A DNA stretch of 64,000 nucleotides from CAJBVG01 sp943371235 (lineage in GTDB: Bacteria; Bacteroidota; Bacteroidia; Sphingobacteriales; Sphingobacteriaceae): assembly GCA_943371235.1 (NCBI GenBank), contig CALRTZ010000009.1, positions 1 to 64,000 on the forward strand, written 5' to 3'. The notes below the pieces were generated by a model. That model was not told the origin of the DNA. It did not search any database and worked only from the letters and a program-made list of their open reading frames with translations. Shown here piece by piece: positions 33,985 to 41,953 of this stretch. The position numbers and the translations under genes are program-made. The first letter of the stretch is position 1, and each line of letters opens with the position of its first letter.

Positions 33985-35331
33985 ATGAAAAAAATTTACA
34001 TAACACTCTCTTTACTACTCAGCTTAAGTTTTACTTACGCACAATCAACATGGCCATATTTAGTGGCACCAGGCGCAGGAATGACCACTGTAAACACTGT
34101 TGGATTGGTAAGTAGCGACCTATTGGTGATAAGCGACAACGAGATTTATAATGCGATAAACTCTCAAGCAGGCGGTGGTACAAATATTCGATTAGAATTT
34201 AACAAGTATTTAAATGGTACTTGGACAAATCTTGCCGATATTACAACTACTCATAATGTAGGTCGTACAATATTAAGAAAAGCAAAAAATAGCAATGATA
34301 TTTATGTAGCTTATTCTCATCAGAATACTAATTTTACAAATTTTGTAATAGTTAAAAAGTTTGATGGTACAAGCTGGTCTAGTATAGGAACGGAACAAGA
34401 ATGGGGGCATATTTATTTTGATTTTCAATTAGATAATAATGATGTGCCTATTCTATTAGGCAAGAAAAGCACAAGCTTTCAGTTTATGAAAATATTGAAA
34501 TGGCAATCAAATACTTGGAACGAAATTGAGTTAACAAACTATTTAGATTTAAAATTCTTCAGAGGTTCATCTTATGTAGATGCCAATAATAATTTAGTTT
34601 TTTTAAAGAACTCTGTGAAAACAAGATTAGGAGTAAATTATGGATCGGTAGATATTGATACACTTATAGGGGATTCTGTGACTACACATTTTGAAGATAT
34701 TAGAACAACACCTTACTCAGAAGCATTTTTCTTATTAGACTCAAATGGAAACCAACAGTTCTTTACGCAAACACAAGCAAGTGGAACGGGTTCTAGGTTA
34801 TCGTTATATAAAAATACTGCGGGTACTTGGGCCTTAAATAAAACAGACACCTCTAATTTCAACTTAGTAAGAAATGTGGCGATAGCAAACACAGGTGTTA
34901 TACTTTTAGCAGGCGTTGAATATGGCGCTACAACTGGTACCATGTACAACTATTCAAACTTAAGCAGTCCAGTTTACTCTTCACCCGTAAATTCTGAAAT
35001 AAACCACATGCGTTTTACGAAAAATAAAATTTATGCCTTTATCAAAAATGGAATTGTAACTGCCGATGTTTCAAATTTAACGGGCATCAGTTCTACAAAA
35101 GAAATTGCTGTTAACATGTATCCAAATCCTGTGAGTACTTCGTTAACTATTCAAAATGTAAATTCTTCGGATGTTGCAAAAATTGAAATCTATTCGATTA
35201 GAGCAGAATTAATGCAAGTAGAAAGTAATACTACTAACATTAATGTAGAAAATTTAAGTAAAGGGATGTATATATTATGGATAGAATTAAATGATGGTAG
35301 TGTGGGTAGAACAAAATTCATCAAAGAATAA
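33985..35331 (+). CDS. T9SS-secreted protein of unknown function
   Basis: The 448-residue protein has a signal peptide ending TYAQ. The middle has repeating blade-like strands (KFDGTSWSSIGTEQEWG, LKWQSNTWNEIEL, LYKNTAGTWALN), which suggests a beta-propeller of the kelch or sialidase-like type without Asp-box motifs. The C-terminus is a T9SS type A sorting domain (MYPNPVSTSLTI, IYSIRAELMQVES, KGMYILWIE). No catalytic residues are recognised. A good terminator follows at 35357. Confidence 0.75.
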   Translation: MKKIYITLSLLLSLSFTYAQSTWPYLVAPGAGMTTVNTVGLVSSDLLVISDNEIYNAINSQAGGGTNIRLEFNKYLNGTWTNLADITTTHNVGRTILRKAKNSNDIYVAYSHQNTNFTNFVIVKKFDGTSWSSIGTEQEWGHIYFDFQLDNNDVPILLGKKSTSFQFMKILKWQSNTWNEIELTNYLDLKFFRGSSYVDANNNLVFLKNSVKTRLGVNYGSVDIDTLIGDSVTTHFEDIRTTPYSEAFFLLDSNGNQQFFTQTQASGTGSRLSLYKNTAGTWALNKTDTSNFNLVRNVAIANTGVILLAGVEYGATTGTMYNYSNLSSPVYSSPVNSEINHMRFTKNKIYAFIKNGIVTADVSNLTGISSTKEIAVNMYPNPVSTSLTIQNVNSSDVAKIEIYSIRAELMQVESNTTNINVENLSKGMYILWIELNDGSVGRTKFIKE

Positions 35332-35356
35332 TTTCAAACTATACTAAATAGAACAG

Positions 35357-35388
35357 AAAAACCACTTAGTAATAAGTGGTTTTTTTTA
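35357..35388 (+). terminator. intrinsic terminator
   Basis: ACCACTTA and TAAGTGGT form the stem (35361-35380) with a short GTAA loop, preceded by AAAA and followed by eight T. It lies 26 bases after the stop at 35331. Confidence 0.9.
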
Positions 35389-35460
35389 TGGGTTTAACTT
35401 CCAAAAATTTGTGCAAGGGAAATTATTAATTAAAGCAACATTTGTCACCTCTTTTTTTTA

Positions 35461-36081
35461 TTAATAATTTATGGTTAAGTTATTAATTATAGGGTCACCT
35501 TCCATTTCGAAGCTTGAGTTAAAAATCGAAATAGTTGAGTCTGGACTTACTCTATCTACTCCAACTGCTCCAAACATTATTTTTGTTCTCAAATTAAACT
35601 TAAAGTCAGAAATATCTAATTCGCTTTTCGAAAAAATCAAGGTGTCGAATGCACCGTTATAAGGATAAACTTTTAAAACCTCCTTATCTTTTAAAGGGTT
35701 TGTTGTTTTGAAACTTAAAACTGACCGACTGCTATCTGATAAATAGAAATTCATAGAGTTGTTTCGAGCTAACTCTAAACCACTCCTCACTAACATATCT
35801 GTAATACCATTGTCGCCAAATACTAGTTGAAGCTTTCCATTTTCATTTTCAGCTATCGAATAATTAAAACTAAAATCACCATTTTCATCTGTGTAGGCTA
35901 CTCCCAAATCTGTACTTTTTGTGAAACCAGGGGGGCCTATTATTTTTGTGAAATCTATTTTTACATTTTGATAAGGAACATTGGTAGTACCATTTAAAAA
36001 TCGCCCTTTTATGGTGAAAGACTCTTCCTTACCACACGAAACTACGATGAATGCTACTAAAACTATTAAAAGCTTTTTCAT
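35461..36081 (-). CDS. lipoprotein with carboxypeptidase-regulatory-like fold
   Basis: The 206-residue lipoprotein has lipobox VVSC (Cys16). The first domain, SFTIKGRFLNGTTNVPYQNVKIDF...GVAYTDENGDFSFNY, has the beta-sandwich pattern of carboxypeptidase-regulatory-like domains. The rest is beta-rich with no known motif. It probably sits in the outer membrane or periplasm. The neighbouring lipoprotein at 36313 on the same strand is unrelated in sequence, and the 231-base spacer between them suggests separate transcription. Confidence 0.65.
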   Translation of the reverse strand: MKKLLIVLVAFIVVSCGKEESFTIKGRFLNGTTNVPYQNVKIDFTKIIGPPGFTKSTDLGVAYTDENGDFSFNYSIAENENGKLQLVFGDNGITDMLVRSGLELARNNSMNFYLSDSSRSVLSFKTTNPLKDKEVLKVYPYNGAFDTLIFSKSELDISDFKFNLRTKIMFGAVGVDRVSPDSTISIFNSSFEMEGDPIINNLTINY

Positions 36082-36312
36082 ATTTACTTAATAAAACTAA
36101 TTACTATTTAGCAAATGGAATTTGAACTATTAAAATCTCAAAAGAATACAATCTTGTTTTAAAATTAGATGTATCAAATTCACAATTACAAATATATGTA
36201 TTACAGTGTGCTATTTCAACATGTTACCCTTTGTTATGCGAAAAACGGTAAATGTTACCACCTTTGACCGGTCCAAATATGCGGTATTTTCATTAGGTAC
36301 CACTCATATTAA

Positions 36313-36789
36313 TTATCGCTTTATTTCAAAAACGTAATTATTGCAATCTGCTTTATAAGATTTTATTAATTGAATGGAATTTGAATGAAAAGTAGGGTAG
36401 GTAGAGGTTCTTTTTTTTTCGCAATTGTTGTTAATGTTCTCAATTTTAAAGCTGACGTTACCAAAGAAAAGCGTATCTACAATAGAATTCCTTTGATAGA
36501 ATATTATCCTAAATTCATTACCAAAATCTAACATATTAATTTCAAGTATAGAATCCTTTTTAGAGTACATTCCACTTCCATCAACCTCAAGGTATTTGAT
36601 AATATTTCCAGAATGCACTTTAATAGAATCTACGTTTTCACCTAAATTAGTTTTTCTTGATTGGGAATCGTATTCCACTAGTTGAAGATTATTATTTGAT
36701 AAACCGTCACAATAAACAATTTCCATCTCACATTTGCGACATGCTGTAAAAGAAATTAAGACGAGGAAACTTATTAAGATAGTTTTCAT
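36313..36789 (-). CDS. lipoprotein of unknown function
   Basis: I do not recognise this 158-residue protein. The signal peptide MKTILISFLVLISFTACRKC has lipobox FTAC (Cys17), with a second Cys at 20 and three more Cys later (in VYCDGL, NNCEKK and ADCNNYV), so disulfides are likely after export. The body is predicted mainly beta. It is small and isolated, 120 bases downstream of tRNA-Lys on the same strand, with a hairpin between them. Confidence 0.55.
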   Translation of the reverse strand: MKTILISFLVLISFTACRKCEMEIVYCDGLSNNNLQLVEYDSQSRKTNLGENVDSIKVHSGNIIKYLEVDGSGMYSKKDSILEINMLDFGNEFRIIFYQRNSIVDTLFFGNVSFKIENINNNCEKKRTSTYPTFHSNSIQLIKSYKADCNNYVFEIKR

Positions 36790-36884
36790 TTATAACAAAT
36801 ATAATCGAAAACAATTCTAGATTTAATTTATTTAGAAAGCATTTCTTTGCTACCAATCATGCTACCGAAACCCTTATAAACGAC

Positions 36885-36910
36885 GAAACCACTCATTTCT
36901 GAGTGGTTTC
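36885..36910 (-). terminator. terminator-like hairpin after tRNA-Lys
   Basis: GAAACCACTCA (36885-36895) and TGAGTGGTTTC (36900-36910) form a perfect 11-base stem with a 4-base loop, beginning 4 bases from the 3' end of tRNA-Lys. The T tract on the minus strand is weak, so it may mark the processed 3' end rather than strong termination. Confidence 0.6.
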
Positions 36911-36913
36911 TCG

Positions 36914-36986
36914 TGATCCCGCTGGGACTCGAACCCAGGACCCCAACATTAAAAGTGTTATGCTCTACCAGCTGAGCTACGAAATC
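36914..36986 (-). tRNA. tRNA-Lys (anticodon TTT)
   Basis: On the minus strand the acceptor GATTTCG pairs with CGGGATC (two G-T pairs). The D arm is GCTC/GAGC, the anticodon arm TAACA/TGTTG has loop CTTTTAA (anticodon TTT), and the T arm is CTGGG/CCCAG with loop TTCGAGT. The discriminator is A. CCA is not encoded. A good promoter lies upstream at 37010-37040. Confidence 0.97.
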
Positions 36987-37009
36987 ATTTTCCTTCCTTA
37001 AAAGGTCTG

Positions 37010-37040
37010 CAAATGTACAAGAATTATCATACAATGCAAA
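37010..37040 (-). promoter_or_regulatory. promoter of tRNA-Lys
   Basis: On the minus strand TTTG (37037-37040) lies 19 bases before TACATTTG (37010-37017), identical in boxes and spacing to the tRNA-Cys promoter. The tRNA starts 23 bases downstream. Confidence 0.85.
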
Positions 37041-37095
37041 CATGAGCATTAAAAAATTATTAACATACTCCTAATTTATTCGATATCAGTTAGAA

Positions 37096-37168
37096 AATTT
37101 GTAAATATGCAAATATGCAAATGTGCAAATTACCTCAGCATTTACAATTGACAATTAACAATTGACAA
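37096..37168. repeat. octamer array (AATATGCA) then heptamer array (TTGACAA)
   Basis: Four 8-base units (AATTTGTA, AATATGCA twice, AATGTGCA; 37096-37127) are followed after a short gap by four 7-base units (TTTACAA, TTGACAA, TTAACAA, TTGACAA; 37141-37168). The heptamers end on the base before the stop codon of the gene at 37169. Confidence 0.8.
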
Positions 37169-38329
37169 TTATTTAATGATGGTTGATCGTTTAAAACTCC
37201 CCGACTCATTAAACATACAACGATAGGTTAAGTGCTTTTTACCCAATGCTGAGCCAGTTGATTCGTGCAGGGCTCGCATTTTAGGATTGAAATCGCCTAC
37301 CCAAGAGAGTTCCACTTCTTTATAATGGTTTAATGGCAATACTAACTTATGCGCATTCATGATGAGTGCAGATTCTAAGCCTAATTTCTGATAGGCCGGC
37401 ACAACTCCCATGATCACTACTCTCAACCTATTTATACTTCCTCTCCAATTGTAATAAGCAAACTTAAGCTTAGCTAGTAAATCGGTTTTGCCTTTCATGT
37501 GCTTTATTACTTGATTTACATCCGGTATGGTTACCATAAAAGCTGCTGGTTTATCATTCACATAACCGAACCATATAAATCGCTCGTCAATAAAAGCCTT
37601 CATTTTTTCTAAACTCTGCATCACCGTAATATCATCCATCGGTTGGAAGTTCTCATGAAACTGCCAAGCATTGTTGTATATCTCCTGAAAATCTCGAGAG
37701 TACTTCTCCAAATTGTTCATGCGTAAATGTTCAAAATGATATCCTTCTTTCTTCGATACCCATTCAGCAATTTTGCTAAATCGCTCTGGCAATGGCTTCG
37801 TTAGATCGAGGTGATTGGATACTTGCTCGAAATAGGTTTTAAAGCCATACGATTCGAACAGCTCTTGGTAATAAGCTGGATTGTAATTCATGCCTACTGC
37901 AGGGTGTGTAAATCCGTAAATCAGCAATCCCCAAAAATTATCGTTCTCTCCAAAATTAATGGGTCCGTCCATGGCTTCCATGCCTTGCGCTTGCAACCAA
38001 TTTCGGCAGGTGTCCATTAAAAGATGAGCCGCAACTTTATCATTTATACATTCAAAAAAACCCATGCCTCCAGTTGGCTGATCGAATGTATACGCTTTTT
38101 TATCGTTTATAAATGCAGCTACTCTTCCTATACAGGTTCCATTCTCATCCATCAAAATCCATCGAGTACATTTTCCATGAGAATGAAATGCATTTGTACT
38201 AGGATTAAAGATGGCTTCAATTTCTACATCCAAAGGCCGCACATAAACGGTATCGTTCTGGTAAATAAAATCTACCATATCTAAAAACATCTTCTTCTGA
38301 GCCTTCGTTTGTACTTCTACAATATTCAT
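37169..38329 (-). CDS. GNAT-like N-acetyltransferase-fold protein
   Basis: The 386-residue protein belongs to a conserved family with a GNAT-like fold. Visible segments are FHSHGKCTRWILMDENGTCIGRVAAFIND (strands beta2-beta4 of a GNAT fold), GGMGFFECINDKVAAHLLMDTCRNWLQAQGMEAMDGPINFGENDNFWGLL, then a second acetyltransferase-like half with FGYVNDKPAAFMVTIPDVNQ and VVPAYQKLGLESALIMNAHKL. The substrate is unknown. Homologues are sometimes annotated as GTP cyclohydrolase, but no such motif is seen here. Its stop codon abuts a heptamer array, and a strong heptamer hairpin lies 17 bases upstream of its start. Confidence 0.65.
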   Translation of the reverse strand: MNIVEVQTKAQKKMFLDMVDFIYQNDTVYVRPLDVEIEAIFNPSTNAFHSHGKCTRWILMDENGTCIGRVAAFINDKKAYTFDQPTGGMGFFECINDKVAAHLLMDTCRNWLQAQGMEAMDGPINFGENDNFWGLLIYGFTHPAVGMNYNPAYYQELFESYGFKTYFEQVSNHLDLTKPLPERFSKIAEWVSKKEGYHFEHLRMNNLEKYSRDFQEIYNNAWQFHENFQPMDDITVMQSLEKMKAFIDERFIWFGYVNDKPAAFMVTIPDVNQVIKHMKGKTDLLAKLKFAYYNWRGSINRLRVVIMGVVPAYQKLGLESALIMNAHKLVLPLNHYKEVELSWVGDFNPKMRALHESTGSALGKKHLTYRCMFNESGSFKRSTIIK

Positions 38330-38345
38330 TAAATTCTATAATTAA

Positions 38346-38394
38346 TGTACAATGTACGTTGTACAATGTACACTGTACAACGTACATTGTACAA
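38346..38394. repeat. heptamer array that folds as a 20-base hairpin
   Basis: Seven 7-base units of the TGTACAA type lie in register. Because the unit order reverses in complement, 38346-38365 pairs perfectly with 38374-38393 across an 8-base loop. The first 21 bases equal 8525-8545 at the end of pyrD. Confidence 0.9.
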
Positions 38395-38414
38395 GGTGTA
38401 AATACTTCCAATTC

Positions 38415-38437
38415 TAACGACTAAAGACTAACGACTA
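38415..38437. repeat. heptamer array, TAACGAC type
   Basis: The units TAACGAC, TAAAGAC, TAACGAC run into the TAG stop codon of folA (CTA on the plus strand at 38435-38437). Confidence 0.8.
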
Positions 38438-38917
38438 ATATCTCCTTCTGTAATCCAAAAACTGATAATTGTACTCATGTTTCTCATCGGCATAATGTTC
38501 TTCCGAATGCTCCAACATCCAATCATCTAAATCAAAATTTTCTAAATGCGTGTCGGCATCGAGTTCTACGTCAACTAAGGTTAGGTATACCTTATCGGCA
38601 ACAGGCATTGCTTCTTTGTAAATAGTTCCGCCTCCAATAATGTAAATATCAGCTCCTTTACACAACTCTATGGCTTCTTTCAATGAATGTACCACCTCAC
38701 AACCATCTACAAGGTAATTTTTATTATTACTGATAATTACGTTTCGGCGATTGGGTAGGGGCTTGCCAATTGATTCGTAGGTCTTTCTACCCATAAGTAT
38801 AGGGTGACCAGAAGTAATGGCTTTAAAACGCTTCAGATCGTTCGGTAAATGCCATAACAAAGCATTGTTCTTGCCGATGGCTCCGTTTTTATCTGTGGCA
38901 ACGATGATGGAAATCAT
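38435..38917 (-). CDS. folA: dihydrofolate reductase
   Basis: The 160-residue enzyme reduces dihydrofolate to tetrahydrofolate with NADPH. Visible are MISIIVATDKNGAIGKNNALLWHLPNDLKRFK (substrate loop with the active-site acidic residue), ILMGRKTYESIGKPLPNRRNVIIS (NADPH motif) and IYIIGGGTIYKEAM (GGG loop). The length is normal for the bacterial chromosomal enzyme. It is downstream of thyA on the same strand, which makes metabolic sense because thymidylate synthesis oxidises the folate that this enzyme recovers. The two are separated by a three-part repeat composite. The stop codon is supplied by a heptamer array. Confidence 0.96.
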   Translation of the reverse strand: MISIIVATDKNGAIGKNNALLWHLPNDLKRFKAITSGHPILMGRKTYESIGKPLPNRRNVIISNNKNYLVDGCEVVHSLKEAIELCKGADIYIIGGGTIYKEAMPVADKVYLTLVDVELDADTHLENFDLDDWMLEHSEEHYADEKHEYNYQFLDYRRRY

Positions 38918-38920
38918 TTT

Positions 38921-39071
38921 GAATTGTGAGTTGTGAGTTGTGAATTGTGAGTTGTGAATTGTGGGGATTGGTTAGTTAATTTGGTTATTGAGTTATTAGG
39001 TTATTAAGTTATTGGGTTAATTTGTACTAGGTGGCTTTTTCTAACGACTAACGACTAGTGACTAACGACTA
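38921..39071. repeat. three-part composite repeat (GAATTGT, GGTTATTA, TAACGAC arrays)
   Basis: Six 7-base units GAATTGT/GAGTTGT (38921-38962), five 8-base units of GGTTATTG/AGTTATTA (38983-39022), a linker with GGCTTTTT, then four 7-base units TAACGAC/TAGTGAC (39042-39069) ending in the thyA stop. The same order recurs at 39869-40002. Confidence 0.88.
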
Positions 39072-39863
39072 TATTGCTACAGGCGCCTTTATGTGCGGAT
39101 GCGGGTCATAATTCAGTAATTCAAAATCGTCAAATTTAAAATCAAATATACTTTTAATCTCAGGATTAATTTTCATGGTTGGGAGGGGGCGGCATTCTCT
39201 ACTTAGTTGCAATTTTGTTTGCTCTAAATGGTTCGAGTACAAATGTGCGTCGCCGAGGGTGTGCACAAAATCACCATACCCTAAACCGCAAACTTGTGCC
39301 ACCATCATGGTTAGCAAAGCGTACGAAGCGATGTTAAATGGCACGCCTAAAAATATATCGGCACTGCGTTGGTATAATTGGCAAGAAAGTTTTCCATTGG
39401 CTACGTAAAATTGAAAGAAGGCGTGACAAGGAGGGAGGGCCATTTTTTCTATTTCGGCTACGTTCCAAGCACTCACAATTAATCTGCGTGAATCCGGGTT
39501 CTTTTTTATTTGCTCTATTACTTGTGTAATCTGATCAACGGCATTTCCATCGGCACCTTTCCACGATCTCCACTGAGAACCGTATACTGGTCCTAAGTTC
39601 CCTTGCTCATCTGCCCACTCATCCCAAATGCTTACTCCATTTTCTTTGAGGTACTGAATATTTGTTTCACCCTTCAAAAACCAAATGAGCTCGTGAATGA
39701 TAGAACGCAAATGCAATTTCTTGGTAGTCACCATCGGGAAACCTTCCTCTAAGTTAAATCTCATTTGGTACCCGAACACACTAATGGTTCCGGTTCCCGT
39801 TCTATCATGTTTCTCCACGCCTTGGTCGAGTACGTGTTGCATTAGTTGGTGATACTGGTTCAT
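39069..39863 (-). CDS. thyA: thymidylate synthase
   Basis: The 264-residue enzyme makes dTMP from dUMP and methylene-tetrahydrofolate. The catalytic cysteine is Cys146 in LPPCHAFFQFYV, the same number as in the E. coli enzyme. Also visible are HDRTGTGT, RSIIHELIWFLKGETN, CQLYQRSADIFLGVPFNIASYALL and HTLGDAHLYSNH. I start at 39863 (MNQYHQLM), because an in-frame Met at 39893 adds only residues translated from the repeat spacer (HIIHNSQLN). The stop is the TAG formed at the edge of the TAACGAC array. Confidence 0.97.
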   Translation of the reverse strand: MNQYHQLMQHVLDQGVEKHDRTGTGTISVFGYQMRFNLEEGFPMVTTKKLHLRSIIHELIWFLKGETNIQYLKENGVSIWDEWADEQGNLGPVYGSQWRSWKGADGNAVDQITQVIEQIKKNPDSRRLIVSAWNVAEIEKMALPPCHAFFQFYVANGKLSCQLYQRSADIFLGVPFNIASYALLTMMVAQVCGLGYGDFVHTLGDAHLYSNHLEQTKLQLSRECRPLPTMKINPEIKSIFDFKFDDFELLNYDPHPHIKAPVAI

Positions 39864-39868
39864 GTTTA

Positions 39869-40002
39869 ATTGTGAATTGTGAATTATATGCAAGTCATTT
39901 AGTAATTTGGTAATTGAGTTATTAGGTTATTAAGTTATTAGGTTATTAAGTTATTTTGTAATTAGATGCCTTTCTAACGACTAGTGACTAACGACTAGAT
40001 AC
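39869..40002. repeat. second copy of the three-part composite repeat
   Basis: AATTGTG units (39869-39889), then seven 8-base units GGTAATTG/AGTTATTA/GGTTATTA (39909-39964), the linker GCCTTTC, then TAACGAC, TAGTGAC, TAACGAC, TAGATAC (39975-40002). It lies between divergent thyA and ispE, with the same order and similar linkers to the copy at 38921. Confidence 0.88.
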
Positions 40003-40016
40003 AAAGTAAATAATTG

Positions 40017-40024
40017 TAACTTTG
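40017..40024 (+). promoter_or_regulatory. -7 box of ispE promoter
   Basis: TAACTTTG matches TAnnTTTG and lies 24 bases before the ispE start. A -33 TTG at the usual distance is lacking because that position falls in the repeat array. Confidence 0.45.
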
Positions 40025-40048
40025 TAATCCTATACATGTTGAAAAAGG

Positions 40049-40852
40049 ATGGTTGGTTTTCCGAATGCAAAAATTAATATTGGTTTAAACGTGGTTGAAA
40101 AGCGTTTGGATGGTTACCATAACCTCGAAACAATTTTTTATCCTGTTAATATCTTCGACTCTTTAGAAATTTTAGAAGGGGAGGAGCTCCAGTTTTTTTC
40201 ATACGGACTCGAAATACCCGGGGAGCTCGAACAGAATTTATGTGTAAAAGCATTTCGCTTGTTGCAGGCCGAATTTAAAATCCCCAACGTTCATATTCAC
40301 CTTCTCAAAAATATTCCTTTTGGTGCTGGCTTGGGTGGAGGTTCCGCGGATGCCGCTTGGGTACTCAAAATGCTCAACGAGAAATTTGAGTTGAACTTAA
40401 GTTTAGAAAAGTTAGAGAACTTGGCTGCACAATTGGGTAGCGACTGTGCTTTCTTTGTCAGAAACACGACTCAATATGCGAGCGGTAGAGGCGAAATCTT
40501 AGAGCCAATCGACTTAGACCTTCAAAAATATACTTTCGCTCTTATAAAGCCTAATTTTGGCATTAGCACGAAAGAGGCTTTTTCGGGACTTTTACCTAAG
40601 CCCTCTTCTCAGGATTTAAGAAGCTTGGTTAAGCAACCCATCGAAACATGGAAGCAGGATATCAAAAATGATTTTGAGGAAAGTTTGTTCCTTCAATTTC
40701 CGACTCTTCAAAAGATCAAAAATGAACTGTACGAACGAGGGGCAAAATACGCTTCGATGAGTGGGAGCGGGTCGACCCTTTTCGGAATTTTCGAACCGGG
40801 TTTCCAAGATCAATTTGAAGCTCCCGAGGGCAGCCAGATTTTTTGGATCTAA
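40049..40852 (+). CDS. ispE: 4-diphosphocytidyl-2-C-methyl-D-erythritol kinase
   Basis: The 267-residue GHMP kinase phosphorylates CDP-methylerythritol in the MEP isoprenoid pathway. Visible: FPNAKINIGLNVVEKRLDGYHNLETIFYPV (substrate motif), the ATP loop IPFGAGLGGGSADAAW, the GSDCAFF motif and the closing SMSGSGSTLFGIF. The length is normal. Leucine codons here are often CTC or CTT, unlike the TTA-rich neighbours, and the two genes to the right share some of this, a mild composition change. An out-of-frame ATG at 40036 is not used. Confidence 0.94.
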   Translation: MVGFPNAKINIGLNVVEKRLDGYHNLETIFYPVNIFDSLEILEGEELQFFSYGLEIPGELEQNLCVKAFRLLQAEFKIPNVHIHLLKNIPFGAGLGGGSADAAWVLKMLNEKFELNLSLEKLENLAAQLGSDCAFFVRNTTQYASGRGEILEPIDLDLQKYTFALIKPNFGISTKEAFSGLLPKPSSQDLRSLVKQPIETWKQDIKNDFEESLFLQFPTLQKIKNELYERGAKYASMSGSGSTLFGIFEPGFQDQFEAPEGSQIFWI

Positions 40853-40864
40853 GTTCCTTCCGTT

Positions 40865-41116
40865 TTAATTCAACCAATCCTTATCACTCTCGTCGAGCTC
40901 GCTCGCTTCTGGCTCTAAAGGTTCTTCTTTAGACTTTGGTGCCGCCCATAATAAACCGACAATTAGTCCGACTATAAAAACCGCTCCAATGAGCACTAAT
41001 TTCGAAATTTGAAAATCAAAGACTAAAAATTTCATAAAAATCGGCTCCGAATTCTGAAATAATGCGATGGTAATTATGGCAGTGAGGAGAATGGTGAAAA
41101 TGGTTTTTATTTTCAT
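40865..41116 (-). CDS. LapA-domain small membrane protein
   Basis: The 83-residue protein has two membrane segments: MKIKTIFTILLTAIITIALFQNSEPI and ISKLVLIGAVFIVGLIVGLLW. The pattern (second segment ending GLLW, with the NSEPI turn between) is that of the lipopolysaccharide assembly protein A (DUF1049) domain. A short acidic cytoplasmic tail follows (EEPLEPEASELDESDKDW). I start at 41116, since an earlier in-frame Met at 41173 adds a poor N-terminus. In other bacteria LapA-type proteins act in envelope lipid control; a link here is inference. Confidence 0.72.
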   Translation of the reverse strand: MKIKTIFTILLTAIITIALFQNSEPIFMKFLVFDFQISKLVLIGAVFIVGLIVGLLWAAPKSKEEPLEPEASELDESDKDWLN

Positions 41117-41295
41117 GTTGTAACATTTAATAATGGTTGAAGTATATATACTTAAAGTATTGATTATTAACAATATGAATTTTTAATGAATTTCTCTTGC
41201 TAACAATTTTAGTTTTAATTCTTGCTTAATCTCTTGTTTAACTTTAATATGTACTATATAATTATACTGATTTATAGTACTTTATGTATTGTTAG

Positions 41296-41952
41296 TTAAA
41301 TGAATTTTTCTGATTTCAGATGTGTTTTCAGTAGATCAAAACCCGTTTTTTCGAATCTGTGAGCCCCTTTGTAAGTTATGACATTGTGACGAAATTGGAG
41401 GTCCTTTAGGGTCTGGTAATATTGTGTTAATCGCTCCTCTTGGATGAACTCGTCCTCATCGCCTAGTACAAATACCGTATTACAAGCTGCATATTTTAGT
41501 GCCATTGTGGCATCAGTCTCTAAAGGCAGTCCAGCACCCCAAATTACTAAGTTTTCTACTTTTCGGGTGGTATATTGGTACCATCGGCAAGCCACAGCAG
41601 CTCCTTGTGAGAAGCCAAACAGATGTATTTTAAGCCTCGATTCCGGGTCTATTTTGGCCAATAAATGGTCCACTAATTGTAACTGATCATGAATCTCAAA
41701 TTCGCGATTTTCTTTGGTCATCCAGCTAGCCCCCACCCTTCCATCCACTCCTTTTAAGTAGAATTTTGAGAGCCCTTCTGGAGCTATTAATAGGCTATTT
41801 TGAGGGTTAAAGTCTTTAAAATTATTTAGAAAATGCATCACACTTTGCCCATATCCGTGGAACAATATCCATACATTTTCGGGGGCTGAATGGCCTGTTT
41901 CAGTGCTGTAATAACGTGCTGTGCGAGGGGTTGTGAAGGTGTTTTCTTGCAT
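41296..41952 (-). CDS. alpha/beta hydrolase, carboxylesterase type
   Basis: The 218-residue cytoplasmic protein has the alpha/beta hydrolase core: oxyanion region ILFHGYGQS, nucleophile elbow FGFSQGAA (Ser within G-F-S-Q-G), acid in VLGDEDEFI and the terminal catalytic His in YKGAHRF. It resembles the phospholipase/carboxylesterase (YpfH/PF02230) group. The natural substrate is not readable. An octamer array lies just upstream of its start. Its codon use is similar to ispE. Confidence 0.82.
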   Translation of the reverse strand: MQENTFTTPRTARYYSTETGHSAPENVWILFHGYGQSVMHFLNNFKDFNPQNSLLIAPEGLSKFYLKGVDGRVGASWMTKENREFEIHDQLQLVDHLLAKIDPESRLKIHLFGFSQGAAVACRWYQYTTRKVENLVIWGAGLPLETDATMALKYAACNTVFVLGDEDEFIQEERLTQYYQTLKDLQFRHNVITYKGAHRFEKTGFDLLKTHLKSEKFI

Positions 41953-41953
41953 G

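Noticed and set aside
36828..37049. 73-residue frame containing VAQLVEHNTFNVGVLGSSPSGI
   Set aside because: It is the translation of tRNA-Lys and its flanks on the same strand, a common artefact.
39864..39893. Upstream start for thyA
   Set aside because: The added residues come from the repeat spacer and are absent from the family; the ATG at 39863 aligns catalytic Cys at 146.
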